The notes under the pieces were generated by a model. That model was not told where the DNA came from. It saw only the letters and a program-made list of their open reading frames with translations, and did no database searches. A stretch of DNA of 15,385 nt from JAMORN01 sp027063545 [NCBI: bacterium] (GTDB taxonomy: Bacteria > JAMORN01): contig JAMORN010000330.1 of NCBI GenBank assembly GCA_027063545.1, forward strand, positions 1 through 15,385, written 5' to 3'. The position numbers and the translations under genes are program-made. Of this stretch, positions 8,601 through 15,385 are shown piece by piece. Every line of letters starts with the position of its first letter. Position 1 is the first letter of the stretch.

Positions 8601-9177
8601 AGGTTTGTTGTGAGATTTTATCTTTTATAGCTATATTAATTTTTGAGAGTTCAACTTTAGATATTTTATATGTTATAGGCAAGGAGATTGATAAAACTTT
8701 TTCTAGATCTTTTATACTAAATTTTGTTGTATCTTCCTTTTTTTTATTTTTAGGAAAATTATTGGCAAATATTTTAATATCCCCATTTTTTATATCTATT
8801 TTATTGATAATTGTTAGAGGAAATATAGATCTATATGAAATTTTATTTATATAAGTATTGATAAGAATATTTTTTGTCTCAGGTTCATATATTTTTATGT
8901 TAATATTTTTTATATATCCATAGAAAGGGCTAAGAATTCGAGCTTTTTCGACTTTTACAGATATTCCATTTATTTCTATACCTTTTTCAATAATTTTACT
9001 TATATATATAATGCTAATAATATATATTAATAAAAAAAATAATAGAATAGAAAAGATAATAAAATGTGTTTTAATAAAAACTTTTATAGGTGTTATAACA
9101 TAATTCTTAAAATTCTCTTTAGTTGCTTTTTTTCTTTTACCTTTTTTAGACTTTTTTCCTCGTTTTTGTGATCTCAT
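5695..9177 (-). CDS. Large membrane-anchored AsmA/TamB-like envelope protein
   Basis: A 1160-residue protein with a very basic cytoplasmic tail (residues 1-25, SQKRGKKSKKGKRKK), one transmembrane segment at about 39-60, and then a roughly 1100-residue extracytoplasmic part made of short alternating strands with recurring 'I-x-x-I-x-I-x-N/G' patterns. This architecture, and the segment just after the membrane helix (EINGISVKVEKARILSPFYG), resemble AsmA/TamB/YhdP-type proteins, which form long beta-taco bridges from the inner membrane across the periplasm and help carry phospholipids or assemble outer-membrane proteins. The assignment rests on architecture and composition; no diagnostic motif is seen. 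The start lies 2 bases after the carA stop without a Shine-Dalgarno sequence, so translation probably depends on ribosomes finishing carA. The end overlaps the monophosphatase start by ATGA. Alternative: a lineage-specific envelope protein of similar shape. Confidence 0.5.
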   Translation of the reverse strand: MRSQKRGKKSKKGKRKKATKENFKNYVITPIKVFIKTHFIIFSILLFFLLIYIISIIYISKIIEKGIEINGISVKVEKARILSPFYGYIKNINIKIYEPETKNILINTYINKISYRSIFPLTIINKIDIKNGDIKIFANNFPKNKKKEDTTKFSIKDLEKVLSISLPITYKISKVELSKINIAIKDKISQQTFMISNISVKDISIKSLNNLKFRLYYKISDYLYTDNKTIKIEVKEIKGNGSFTSLVLLTNSIFKVSTSINNVKLFNIKKELISIGNIENKLNIRVKNKIISIEDIPMYSNIYINNILLKGIYPQKGDIKLIGKLNLNDINKIKAQILLKNKEFANITLNFNKDIIFASLLTKNYNFKLKKEIIEPFNPENIDFDYITLSLKPTYIFLTIYPNYIRINRLNTGMAITSNAIKILDGRYKVYKIAISKVSTKNFLITPLYFNGYINAKGNMDARYIIRVSNINFFSSIDFKKNFYPYIYTKASIKYKKNFIKTNIIVSFPKKKYKSIKEFLENQKMKIKLGYKLSLNDFKNVLPDNRLLILKQINGELSFQKNYKLFKYNLITSIAQDTIYLYGKGSLNISEDLTKLKVKDSNFVNSEFFFNKTYINLAFNIKKNSIDIKGTNHSSVKFKNSLWNKMKYYSQIFIKDSIINNINISSNGTIKNNISYYGKIDLNTLKSILSLNINTSGDIDLFKISYDTLDVKINKISIYNYSYLKLNKNSIAGRNILTSTINEIVYDSISILRNLSSSVSLKFKNIFDKIDTVKYFFKSSIKNIANIINSGEINNLSIKNPFTINNNLIAIVILDSLSKHYSEKEQLQYEPYGILTIKNNSKIYLTPNFSSKKLSAYMTPIMISSNTKINSSELGIKNLIKIKGININLPLYQNIMVSPYSISIIKTEKKENIANLTPSFIDSITLIYNYDTISIFNNQFSLYYSNGKFSINKSFGLLLGGNYRVIFNFGLSKTLNIYFDQLDEQLINMLDYTQLNIGSEIKRLNIRFLDKKVKKEELMHKYMKEYYINTNIWITAIGLNPFNNFKKTNINGTIDVSKIGYKAAEVFLDKLYFYLKDINIKFLKTGVTIGYGIDRMIFTIKDNVLSAIAKIRNDRKNIIPFLIQIRPNEYEVITNLYLIDLLRFYVKDYLFNYNIKGEML

Positions 9178-9179
9178 TT

Positions 9180-10268
9180 CTATTTTTTATAATTATCTAT
9201 AAGTTTAACAAATTCATCAAACAAATATCTAGAATCATGGGGTCCTGGACCGGCTTCTGGGTGGTATTGTACTGTAAACCAAGGATCGGTTTTACTTCTA
9301 ATTCCTTCTATGGTATGATCATTTAAATTTATATGAGTAATTTCAACATCTTCAGGCAGAGTATTAGGATCCACAGCAAAACCATGATTTTGAGCGCTAA
9401 TTTCTACATGTCCTGTTTTTAAATTTTTTACAGGATGATTCCCACCATGATGCCCAAATTTTAATTTATATGTTTTAGCTCCAATTGCATTTGATAAAAT
9501 TTGATGTCCTAGACATATTCCAAATATGGGAATCTTTTCTTTTAATAGATCTCTTACTAATTTTATACCAGTTTCTACAGCAGCAGGGTCTCCAGGCCCA
9601 TTTGAAAGAAATATTCCATCAAAGTCATATTTTAAAATATCCTCAGCTTTTGATTTGGAAGGGAATAATGTTACACTAAATCCTCTTGCTAATAATTGAT
9701 TTAAAATACTCTTTTTAATCCCAAAATCTATAGCCCCAATTCTATATTTTTTATTTTCTGCCTTATATTCTTTAATTTCTTTAGTAGAAACCTTATCTGC
9801 TAAGTTTAGTCCTTCCATTTGAGGAGATTCTAAAGCTATCTTTAATAATTCATCTTTATCATCAATCTCAGTTGAAAGTACAGCTCTCATTGCACCTTTT
9901 TCTCTTATATGCTTTACTAGTCGCCTTGTATCTATTCCTTCAATCCCTGGGATATTATATTCTAATAAAAAGTCTTCCAGAGTTTTTTCACTTCTCCAAT
10001 TTGAAGGGATTCTGTGATATTCTTTTACAATAAAAGCAGATACATAAGGTTTATCACTTTCATTATCTTCACTATTTATACCGTAATTTCCAATCATTGG
10101 GTATGTCATCACAACCATTTGTCCAAAATATGATGGATCTGTAAGGATTTCTTGATACCCAGTCATAGCAGTATTAAAGACCACTTCTCCAGTAAAAGTT
10201 CCTTGAGTTCCAAACGATTTTCCTATAAATAAAGTACCATCTTCAAGCATTAAATATGCTTTCTTCAT
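9180..10268 (-). CDS. carA: Carbamoyl-phosphate synthase small (glutaminase) subunit
   Basis: The 362-residue glutamine amidotransferase subunit of carbamoyl-phosphate synthase. It hydrolyses glutamine and passes ammonia to CarB, giving carbamoyl phosphate for pyrimidines and arginine in the cytoplasm. The N-terminal CPSase domain is complete (LEDGTLFIGKSFG, GEVVFNTAMTGYQEILTDPSY, PMIGNYGIN, and GIEGIDTRRLVKHIR). The class-I glutaminase domain has FLSNGPGDP, the nucleophile elbow GICLGHQ with Cys252, and HPEAGPGPHDS with His336 and Glu338, so the triad is intact. Length is close to that of known CarA proteins. The ATG at 10268 has AAAGGAG 5 bases upstream within the 13-base gap after comF. 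carB is not adjacent downstream; an AsmA-like gene follows after 2 bases. No pyrimidine-responsive attenuator is visible in the short upstream gap, so here carA probably follows the shape operon's transcription. Confidence 0.97.
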   Translation of the reverse strand: MKKAYLMLEDGTLFIGKSFGTQGTFTGEVVFNTAMTGYQEILTDPSYFGQMVVMTYPMIGNYGINSEDNESDKPYVSAFIVKEYHRIPSNWRSEKTLEDFLLEYNIPGIEGIDTRRLVKHIREKGAMRAVLSTEIDDKDELLKIALESPQMEGLNLADKVSTKEIKEYKAENKKYRIGAIDFGIKKSILNQLLARGFSVTLFPSKSKAEDILKYDFDGIFLSNGPGDPAAVETGIKLVRDLLKEKIPIFGICLGHQILSNAIGAKTYKLKFGHHGGNHPVKNLKTGHVEISAQNHGFAVDPNTLPEDVEITHINLNDHTIEGIRSKTDPWFTVQYHPEAGPGPHDSRYLFDEFVKLIDNYKK

Positions 10269-10281
10269 TATGACTCCTTTT

Positions 10282-10965
10282 TTATGTTTTTAATATAGTC
10301 AAAATAAAAATTTTTTCCACTTTTAGTACTTTTATAATTTCCTTTATTGTAGTACCTGTTGTTAAAACATCATCAATTAAAATAATTTTTTTATCTTTAA
10401 AAAAGAAATCTATATTTGACTTAAATGCATTTTTGAGATTTATAAGTCTTTGATTATAATTTAAAGAAGCTTGAGTTTTAGTTTCTTTAATCTTTATAAT
10501 ACCATTTTTTATATATCTAATATTTAATTCTGAAGACACTTTTTCAGCAATTATTTCTATATGGTTAAATCCTCTATATATAAGTCTTTTTTTAGATGTA
10601 GGTACAGGTATAATATATTCAAATTTTTTTAAATTATTTTTTTGTATATATGAATAGAAATACTTACTAATTAAATCCCCTAAAAAAATTCCTATTTCTT
10701 TTATTCTTTCATATTTTAAAAGATGTATAAGATGAGAAAGTAGAGGAGATGTATGGTATCTACCTAAATATAAATGATTGTATGTTTTATCTATTTTATC
10801 TAATGTAGGTTTTATTTCTTCTTGAATACTTTTAAGACAACTTTTACAAATTACTTCATTACTTGTTATTTCATTAAAACAAATAGGACAACGTCTTGGA
10901 TATATAAAATCAACTATATCTGAAATTATGGATGTATTAATAATATTATTTAACTTTATTTTCAT
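10282..10965 (-). CDS. ComF-family phosphoribosyltransferase-like protein
   Basis: A 227-residue ComF-family protein. Near the N-terminus are four cysteines, CPIC (26-29) and CKSC (40-43), forming the family's zinc-finger-like site. The type-I phosphoribosyltransferase part follows: YIIPVPTSKKRLIYRGFNH, then KETKTQASLNYNQR, then the PRPP-binding loop IILIDDVLTTGTT (194-206) with the Asp-Asp pair. In naturally competent bacteria ComF (GntX in E. coli) acts in DNA uptake or use of imported DNA; in most genomes the substrate is unknown, so competence should not be assumed. The start overlaps the end of rodA by 20 bases. I see no Shine-Dalgarno sequence before the ATG at 10965 and no other nearby start that keeps the cysteines, so re-initiation after rodA is likely. 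It ends 13 bases before carA. Confidence 0.9.
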   Translation of the reverse strand: MKIKLNNIINTSIISDIVDFIYPRRCPICFNEITSNEVICKSCLKSIQEEIKPTLDKIDKTYNHLYLGRYHTSPLLSHLIHLLKYERIKEIGIFLGDLISKYFYSYIQKNNLKKFEYIIPVPTSKKRLIYRGFNHIEIIAEKVSSELNIRYIKNGIIKIKETKTQASLNYNQRLINLKNAFKSNIDFFFKDKKIILIDDVLTTGTTIKEIIKVLKVEKIFILTILKT

Positions 10966-12208
10966 AAATAATAGCGGATAAAATAAAACCTAAAATAATA
11001 TACATACTAAGAGTTATAGATCCTCCATAACTCATTAAAACAAGAGGTAGTCCTGTCACAGGCATAATACCTATTGTCATACCAATATTTATAAAGAGAT
11101 GATATACAATATAAGTAGCAAAACCAATAAGATATAAGTTAACAAACTCATCTCTAGAGTTTTTTACTATAGAGATTATTTTAAATACTATTAAAAAGTA
11201 AAGTAGTAAAAGAATAATAGCCCCAATAAATCCAAATTGTTCTGAATATGTAGCAAATATAAAGTCTGTATGTTGTTCCGGCAAATAATCTAAACGTATT
11301 TGAGTGGAATTTAGCCAACCTTTTCCAAATAGTCCTCCACTACCAACAGCAATTTTTGATTGTATTACTTGATATCCAGCTCCATAAGGATCAGCAGACG
11401 GATTAATAAAGGTAACAATACGCTTTTTTTGGTAATCTTTAAGGGAATTCCATAATGATGATGTTAAAATACCAATTATAGTGTTAATAATAATTAATGA
11501 TATACCTATCCATTTAGCCTTAGTTTTTTTTATAAAATTAGGAATAAGAATAAAGGAAAATATTACAAAGTAAATCAACCAAAATATCCATAATTTATAG
11601 ACAATAAATCCTAAAATAGATATAAAACTAGTTATAAAAGGGGAATATATAATAATTATATCAATAATAGAAAGTCCTGCCCAATAGAGCATTAGAGGAG
11701 GAATAACAAAAAAAACTGTAGATGTTCCCAAATCTGGTTGTTTTATTATAAGAGCAGCAGGGATAGAGGTTATTAACCCTACAACAAATAAATGTTTCAT
11801 TAATTCTTTAAATTTTTTTACGCTTAATTTTTTATCATTTAAATATTTAGCAATAGCAAGAATTGTAGTAATTTTAGCAAATTCAGAAGGTTGGATTTTT
11901 ATAGGTCCTAAAACAAACCATCTAGAAACTCCATGGGATACAATATTAAAAGCAAGAAGAATAACTAATAAAAACACAGAGATTCCATATAATATATATG
12001 CTATATTAGAAAAGAATGTTGGCGGAAAAGAAGCAATAATTATTGATATTATAATTCCTAATATCGTCCATATAAGTTGTTTAATATGAAAACTATAATG
12101 AAGCATTTTTTCGTCATAAAAAATAGCAGAATATATAGTAAAAATACTAATAATGCTAACAAATATGAATAAAAAGAATATTGATATATCTATATTTTTA
12201 TCTTTCAT
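10946..12208 (-). CDS. rodA: Rod-shape peptidoglycan glycosyltransferase RodA
   Basis: A 420-residue multi-pass SEDS-family protein that polymerises lipid II into glycan strands during lateral wall growth, working with PBP2 in the inner membrane. Family landmarks are present: KIQPSEFAKI; IIKQPDLGTS (Q157, P158, D159); the extracellular loop GKGWLNSTQIRLDYLPEQ followed by HTDFIFA, whose Asp315 corresponds in position to the essential SEDS aspartate; and PVTGLPLVLMSYGGS near the C-terminus. About ten hydrophobic segments can be counted. Its direct position after the PBP2 gene, within mreBCD-mrdA-rodA order, supports RodA over FtsW or SpoVE. The start overlaps the mrdA stop (ATGA at 12208-12205), and no good Shine-Dalgarno is seen, so it is probably translationally coupled. 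The middle of the protein (about residues 180-250) is very rich in Ile and Phe, as expected from the genome's composition. Confidence 0.95.
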   Translation of the reverse strand: MKDKNIDISIFFLFIFVSIISIFTIYSAIFYDEKMLHYSFHIKQLIWTILGIIISIIIASFPPTFFSNIAYILYGISVFLLVILLAFNIVSHGVSRWFVLGPIKIQPSEFAKITTILAIAKYLNDKKLSVKKFKELMKHLFVVGLITSIPAALIIKQPDLGTSTVFFVIPPLMLYWAGLSIIDIIIIYSPFITSFISILGFIVYKLWIFWLIYFVIFSFILIPNFIKKTKAKWIGISLIIINTIIGILTSSLWNSLKDYQKKRIVTFINPSADPYGAGYQVIQSKIAVGSGGLFGKGWLNSTQIRLDYLPEQHTDFIFATYSEQFGFIGAIILLLLYFLIVFKIISIVKNSRDEFVNLYLIGFATYIVYHLFINIGMTIGIMPVTGLPLVLMSYGGSITLSMYIILGFILSAIIYENKVK

Positions 12209-14040
12209 TTTATTTTAAAATACTCTTTTAAAATTTTATTTACAATAGGAGCTGCAACAGAGCCTCCATGACCTGCTTCTTCTATTACACAACTAAAAGC
12301 TATTAATGGTACGCTATCCTTTTCTACCCAACCAATAAACAAAGCAGTTGTTGGTTTACCAGGAATTGTTTGGCTGGATCCAGTTTTACCATATACTATA
12401 TATGGAAAGGGTAGCTTTGCTTTTTTAGCTGTACCTTTATCCCCATTGACAACTAAATACATACCTTCTTTGACTTTTTTAATATACTTATGTTTTATTT
12501 CTATACTTTTTTTAATAGTTGGTGTTTTTTGCCAAATTACATATCCAGAATCATTCATTACTTTTTTTACAATAAATGGCTCATATACAAATTTACCATT
12601 GGCTAAAGCAGAAGCAAAGACTGCTAATTGTATAGGTGTACTTAAAGCACCTTGTCCTATTGAGGTATTAAGAAGCATTCCTTGAGTCCATATCCATCCT
12701 TTTTTACGATACATTTTGTTATAAAGTTCTGGGGTGATTATATAACCAGATTTTTCTCCTGGAAGATCAATCCCTGTTTTTTCATCAAAGCCAAACATAT
12801 CTGCTATATTTTTTATTTTTTCTATACCTAATTTAACTCCTAAAGGATAAAAAAATACATTACAAGATTGTTCTATTGCGTGATATAAATTTAATTTTCC
12901 ATGACCTGTTTTTTTCCAGCATTTATAGTACCTATTACCAAATTTATATTTACCTCTACAAATAACTGTTGTATTATCATTTAATAGATTATATTCAAGG
13001 CCAGACAAGGCTGTTACTATCTTAAAAGTAGAACCGGGAGGGTATAGCCCACTTATAGCTCTATTATTTAAAGGTTTATTTGGATTTTTAATGAGTTTTA
13101 CCCATTTTTTTGTCCTAAATTTTTTTGGAAGATTAAAAATATTTGGATCGTATGATGGTTTACTTACTAGAGCAAGTATTTCTCCATTTGTTGGATTTAT
13201 AGCTATAAAACTACCTCTAAGTGTATCAGGAATTGCTTTATAGGCGATTTTTTGAAGTCTATAATCTATGGTTGTATATAAATTATATCCTTTTTGAGGT
13301 TCTTTATTTGGTTGTCCTTTTAATATTCTTATTTTTTTTCCTAATGCATTTACTTCTATAAAATAGAACCCATCTTTGCCTCTTAAAAAATCTTCATACT
13401 CTTTTTCTAAACCTATATATCCAATCTTATCACCCAGTTTATATTTACCTTTATATTTTTTTAAATATTCTTCATGAATACTTGCTACATAACCTGTTAT
13501 ATGAGCAAGGGTATCTTTATATATATAATATCTTTTAAGCTCTGGGGATATAACAACTCCTGGTAAATCTTTTGAATGCTCTTCAACTTTAGATATTGTA
13601 TAAAAGTCTATGTTTTCTATTATAGGATATTGGTCCAAAGGAGACACATAATATCTTTTTTTCCATAATTTATAAAGCTCTTTTTTTGATATATAGACTT
13701 CACCTTCTCTATTTTTTAATGATAAAATAAATTCAAATACTCTCTTTCTTTTTTCTTTATTTTTTTTACCAGCAAGATTATAGGGAATAATATTAAGGTT
13801 ATAAGAGGATATATTTGTAACTAATAGAACACCATTTCTATCGTATATTTCTCCCCTAATTCCCTTAAGTCTAACTTTTCTCATTTGATTTTTAACACTG
13901 ATTTTAGAATAATAGTCGTATTTTATTATTTGATGATATATTAAACCAAAAAATAAAATCCAAAAAGGGATTGTTAAAATAATAAGAATTTTATTAGCTT
14001 TAGAAGCCCTTTCTTTTTGGAGTTTAGAAAAGTATTTCAT
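12205..14040 (-). CDS. mrdA: Penicillin-binding protein 2, elongasome transpeptidase
   Basis: A 611-residue class B penicillin-binding protein that cross-links peptidoglycan for cell elongation. A short basic cytoplasmic tail precedes one membrane anchor at about residues 18-38. The pedestal domain follows, with RKVRLKGIRGEIYDRNGVLL at its start. All three transpeptidase motifs are intact: SxxK as YPPGSTFK (Ser337, Lys340), SxN as SCN (Ser392 to Asn394) and KTG as YGKTGSS (Lys552 to Gly554). The C-terminus EAGHGGSVAAPIVNKIL is typical of PBP2. Length is normal for PBP2 and rodA follows immediately, which favours PBP2 over the division protein PBP3 (FtsI). The start overlaps the mreD stop (ATGA at 14040-14037); only an AAGG directly against the ATG is seen, so coupling to mreD is likely. 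Confidence 0.95.
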   Translation of the reverse strand: MKYFSKLQKERASKANKILIILTIPFWILFFGLIYHQIIKYDYYSKISVKNQMRKVRLKGIRGEIYDRNGVLLVTNISSYNLNIIPYNLAGKKNKEKRKRVFEFILSLKNREGEVYISKKELYKLWKKRYYVSPLDQYPIIENIDFYTISKVEEHSKDLPGVVISPELKRYYIYKDTLAHITGYVASIHEEYLKKYKGKYKLGDKIGYIGLEKEYEDFLRGKDGFYFIEVNALGKKIRILKGQPNKEPQKGYNLYTTIDYRLQKIAYKAIPDTLRGSFIAINPTNGEILALVSKPSYDPNIFNLPKKFRTKKWVKLIKNPNKPLNNRAISGLYPPGSTFKIVTALSGLEYNLLNDNTTVICRGKYKFGNRYYKCWKKTGHGKLNLYHAIEQSCNVFFYPLGVKLGIEKIKNIADMFGFDEKTGIDLPGEKSGYIITPELYNKMYRKKGWIWTQGMLLNTSIGQGALSTPIQLAVFASALANGKFVYEPFIVKKVMNDSGYVIWQKTPTIKKSIEIKHKYIKKVKEGMYLVVNGDKGTAKKAKLPFPYIVYGKTGSSQTIPGKPTTALFIGWVEKDSVPLIAFSCVIEEAGHGGSVAAPIVNKILKEYFKIK

Positions 14041-14504
14041 CCTTTTTTCACTAGTTTTGAAATAATTAAATAGATAATTGTGTTTAAAATAATATTAATA
14101 AAGATAAATTTCATATCAATATTAACACTTATATTTGCTATAAATTTTAGTACATTCAATAGAATTAGATAAAAAAAGTAAACAATAAAAAATAAAAGTG
14201 CTTTAGAAAATACACCTAGTGATAAGTACCTTTTATTAAAAAATCCAATTATATATCCAAATAAGGAATTAGATAAAGAGTATATTGCAATATTAGATTG
14301 GGTTATTAGATCCATAAATATACCTGAAAAAAAACCAAACCAAAGTCCTTTAAAAGATGAAGTTTCTCGAGCTATTATAAAAATAGAGATAAAGACTATA
14401 TTAATAAAAATACTGGATAATATACTATTTATGATAAGTTGAGCATAAAATACAGCAATAGCCATTAATATTAAAATTAAAATAAAAAATATTTTTTTAA
14501 TCAT
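14037..14504 (-). CDS. mreD: Rod shape-determining membrane protein MreD
   Basis: A 155-residue, highly hydrophobic protein with about five membrane segments, the size and profile of MreD. It links MreC and the MreB filaments to the wall-synthesis complex in the inner membrane. The segment GLWFGFFSGIFMDLITQSNI (about residues 53-72) matches the best conserved MreD stretch ('GF-x-x-G-x-x-x-D-L'), followed by the YSLSNSLFGYIIGF helix. Sequence conservation in this family is low, so position between mreC and mrdA carries much of the weight. The start overlaps the mreC stop (ATGA at 14504-14501), with a modest Shine-Dalgarno AAGGG about 4 bases upstream. Confidence 0.9.
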   Translation of the reverse strand: MIKKIFFILILILMAIAVFYAQLIINSILSSIFINIVFISIFIIARETSSFKGLWFGFFSGIFMDLITQSNIAIYSLSNSLFGYIIGFFNKRYLSLGVFSKALLFFIVYFFYLILLNVLKFIANISVNIDMKFIFINIILNTIIYLIISKLVKKG

Positions 14505-15283
14505 ATTTCCCTTTTTATTATAAAAACATCCTGTATATTTTTTAAGTTCACAAAAATTTTCACTTTTATAAGAGGATAATAACTAAATTTCTGTTTTTTT
14601 ATTTCATAAATTTTTCCTATAGGAATCCCTTTAGGGAAAATCCCACCTAGTCCAGAGGAATAAATGGTATCACCCACTGAAAATTTAGAAGCATCTTCAA
14701 CAAGTTCTATAGAAAATGAGTTTTCTTCTTTGAGTTTAGATAAAATTCCATACCCGCCTTTTTTATTGAATATACTTATTTTTATATTAGGAGATGATAT
14801 TAATTCAACAATTGATGTTTTGGAAGATACTTTAGTAGTAATTCCAATAATACCTTTTGTGTTTATAACAGCCATATCAGGTTTTATGGAATCATCTATA
14901 CCCTTATCAACGATTATATAATCGGATAGCAAATCAGGATGATAGGATAATACTTTTCCTAAAATTAGAGTGTATTTTTCATTTTCTTTATAATTTAGCA
15001 TTTTTTTAAGATTTCTATTTTCTATAACTAAATAATTATTATAAAAGTTTAATAAGGTTAATTCTGCGACCATAGAGTTTAATACTTTATTTTCTTTATA
15101 AATATCATCAATACTTTTTACTATGTTGATAAAATTTAAAACAGGATTTATAAGATCATTCATGTAGTAGACTATATAGGAAAATTTAAAACTTTGAAAA
15201 TTAATAGAAAATAAGATAATAAAAATAAGAGAAATTAAACCTTTATATTTCTTTAGAAACTCCTTAATTATAAGTAAAAGCAT
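14501..15283 (-). CDS. mreC: Rod shape-determining protein MreC
   Basis: A 260-residue bitopic inner-membrane protein whose periplasmic part activates PBP2/RodA and organises lateral wall synthesis. A short basic tail (LLLIIKEFLKKYKG) is followed by a membrane helix at about 15-31, then a probable coiled coil at about 50-95 (KENKVLNSMVAELTLLNFY, NYLVIENRNLKKML) and the two-lobed beta domain. Characteristic MreC stretches are ILGKVLSYHPDLLSDYIIVD, KGIDDSIKPDMAVINTKGI, GIITT-like GITTKVSSKTSIVEL, and the C-terminal VGDTIYSSGLGGIFPKGIPI followed by GKI. Length is near the family norm. The ATG at 15283 lies 26 bases after the mreB stop. No Shine-Dalgarno is visible in that gap, and no alternative start nearby preserves the membrane helix. 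Confidence 0.95.
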   Translation of the reverse strand: MLLLIIKEFLKKYKGLISLIFIILFSINFQSFKFSYIVYYMNDLINPVLNFINIVKSIDDIYKENKVLNSMVAELTLLNFYNNYLVIENRNLKKMLNYKENEKYTLILGKVLSYHPDLLSDYIIVDKGIDDSIKPDMAVINTKGIIGITTKVSSKTSIVELISSPNIKISIFNKKGGYGILSKLKEENSFSIELVEDASKFSVGDTIYSSGLGGIFPKGIPIGKIYEIKKQKFSYYPLIKVKIFVNLKNIQDVFIIKREI

Positions 15284-15309
15284 AGTAACTAAATATATTT
15301 TATAGTTTT

Positions 15310-15384
15310 TTAATGTAAAGGTAATAATAAACTAGAATATTTATCAATATTTTCTAAAACTTTTGCAGAACCTTTCACAACACA
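15310..15384 (-). CDS. mreB: Rod shape-determining protein MreB, C-terminal end only
   Basis: On the minus strand the frame beginning at 15384 is open for 24 codons to a TAA at 15312-15310. Its translation contains GSAKVLENIDKYSSLL, which resembles the C-terminal tail of MreB ('G-T/S-G/A-K-x-L-E-N-L/I-D' followed by a short leucine-rich end). Its position, 26 bases before mreC on the same strand, is where mreB is expected. MreB is the bacterial actin that forms short filaments under the inner membrane and steers the elongasome. The rest of the gene, with the nucleotide-binding motifs, is beyond the window, so the call rests on a short tail plus synteny. Confidence 0.8.
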   Translation of the reverse strand, partial: CVVKGSAKVLENIDKYSSLLLPLH

Positions 15385-15385
15385 A

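Noticed and set aside
8564-8854. A 96-codon open frame on the + strand opposite the AsmA-like gene.
   Set aside because: It is the antisense shadow of a low-complexity Ile/Lys/Asn-rich gene. Its hydrophobic translation is what the complement of such codons gives, and the opposite frame continues far on both sides.
9485-9679. A 64-codon + strand frame opposite the glutaminase domain of carA.
   Set aside because: It lies opposite the most conserved part of carA, including the GICLGHQ region, so it is a shadow and not a gene.
10282-10965. Calling a natural-competence locus from the ComF-family gene.
   Set aside because: ComF-like proteins occur in many non-competent bacteria, and no other competence gene (comEA, comEC, pilus genes) is present here.
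12446-12685. A 79-codon + strand frame opposite the PBP2 transpeptidase domain.
   Set aside because: It lies inside an intact, motif-complete mrdA and has no recognisable protein family.
14664-14921. An 85-codon + strand frame opposite mreC.
   Set aside because: It lies wholly within the conserved mreC beta domain on the other strand and resembles no family, so it is a shadow frame.

Overview
The window comes from a very AT-rich bacterial chromosome, roughly a quarter G+C by eye, with A/T-ending codons, mostly AGA arginine, and many Lys, Ile and Asn residues. The rod-shape operon and a large membrane-anchored protein resembling the AsmA/TamB group suggest a diderm, rod-shaped bacterium. A SpoIID-domain protein, and a surface protein joining PKD-like repeats to an FGE-sulfatase domain, would fit uncultivated lineages of the WOR-3 (Stahlbacteria/Hydrothermae) kind. 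That placement is a guess from gene content, and the sequence does not prove a phylum.

Layout. On the + strand, positions 2-475 are the 3' part of a SpoIID/LytB-domain gene whose reading frame is open to the left edge. Eighteen bases later comes a 927-residue exported protein (494-3277) with PKD-like repeats and a C-terminal FGE-sulfatase (C-type-lectin-fold) domain. A strong hairpin at 3280-3316 separates this unit from a convergent minus-strand operon that fills the rest of the window.

The minus-strand operon, read from the right edge, is mreB (last 24 codons only, 15384-15310), mreC, mreD, mrdA (PBP2), rodA, a comF-family phosphoribosyltransferase gene, carA, a 1160-residue AsmA/TamB-like protein, an inositol-monophosphatase-family enzyme, a DUF4380-like protein, and a small secreted protein of unknown function. 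Genes are packed tightly: five junctions are ATGA stop/start overlaps, one is a 20-base overlap, and the remaining gaps are 2 to 26 bases. I see no internal terminator and no convincing internal promoter, so all of it may be one transcript of at least 12 kb ending at the hairpin.

MreBCD with PBP2 and RodA form the elongasome that builds lateral cell wall. SpoIID-type enzymes trim peptidoglycan, and AsmA/TamB-type proteins support outer-membrane lipid or protein delivery. Most of the window is therefore cell-envelope biology, with one pyrimidine/arginine gene (carA) and a comF-type gene inserted. There is no RNA gene, mobile element, CRISPR array or gene-free stretch longer than 300 bases. I found no clearly undescribed system. 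The points most worth a second look are the FGE-fold domain lacking the catalytic cysteine pair, the AsmA-like giant in the shape operon, and the unassigned distal genes.
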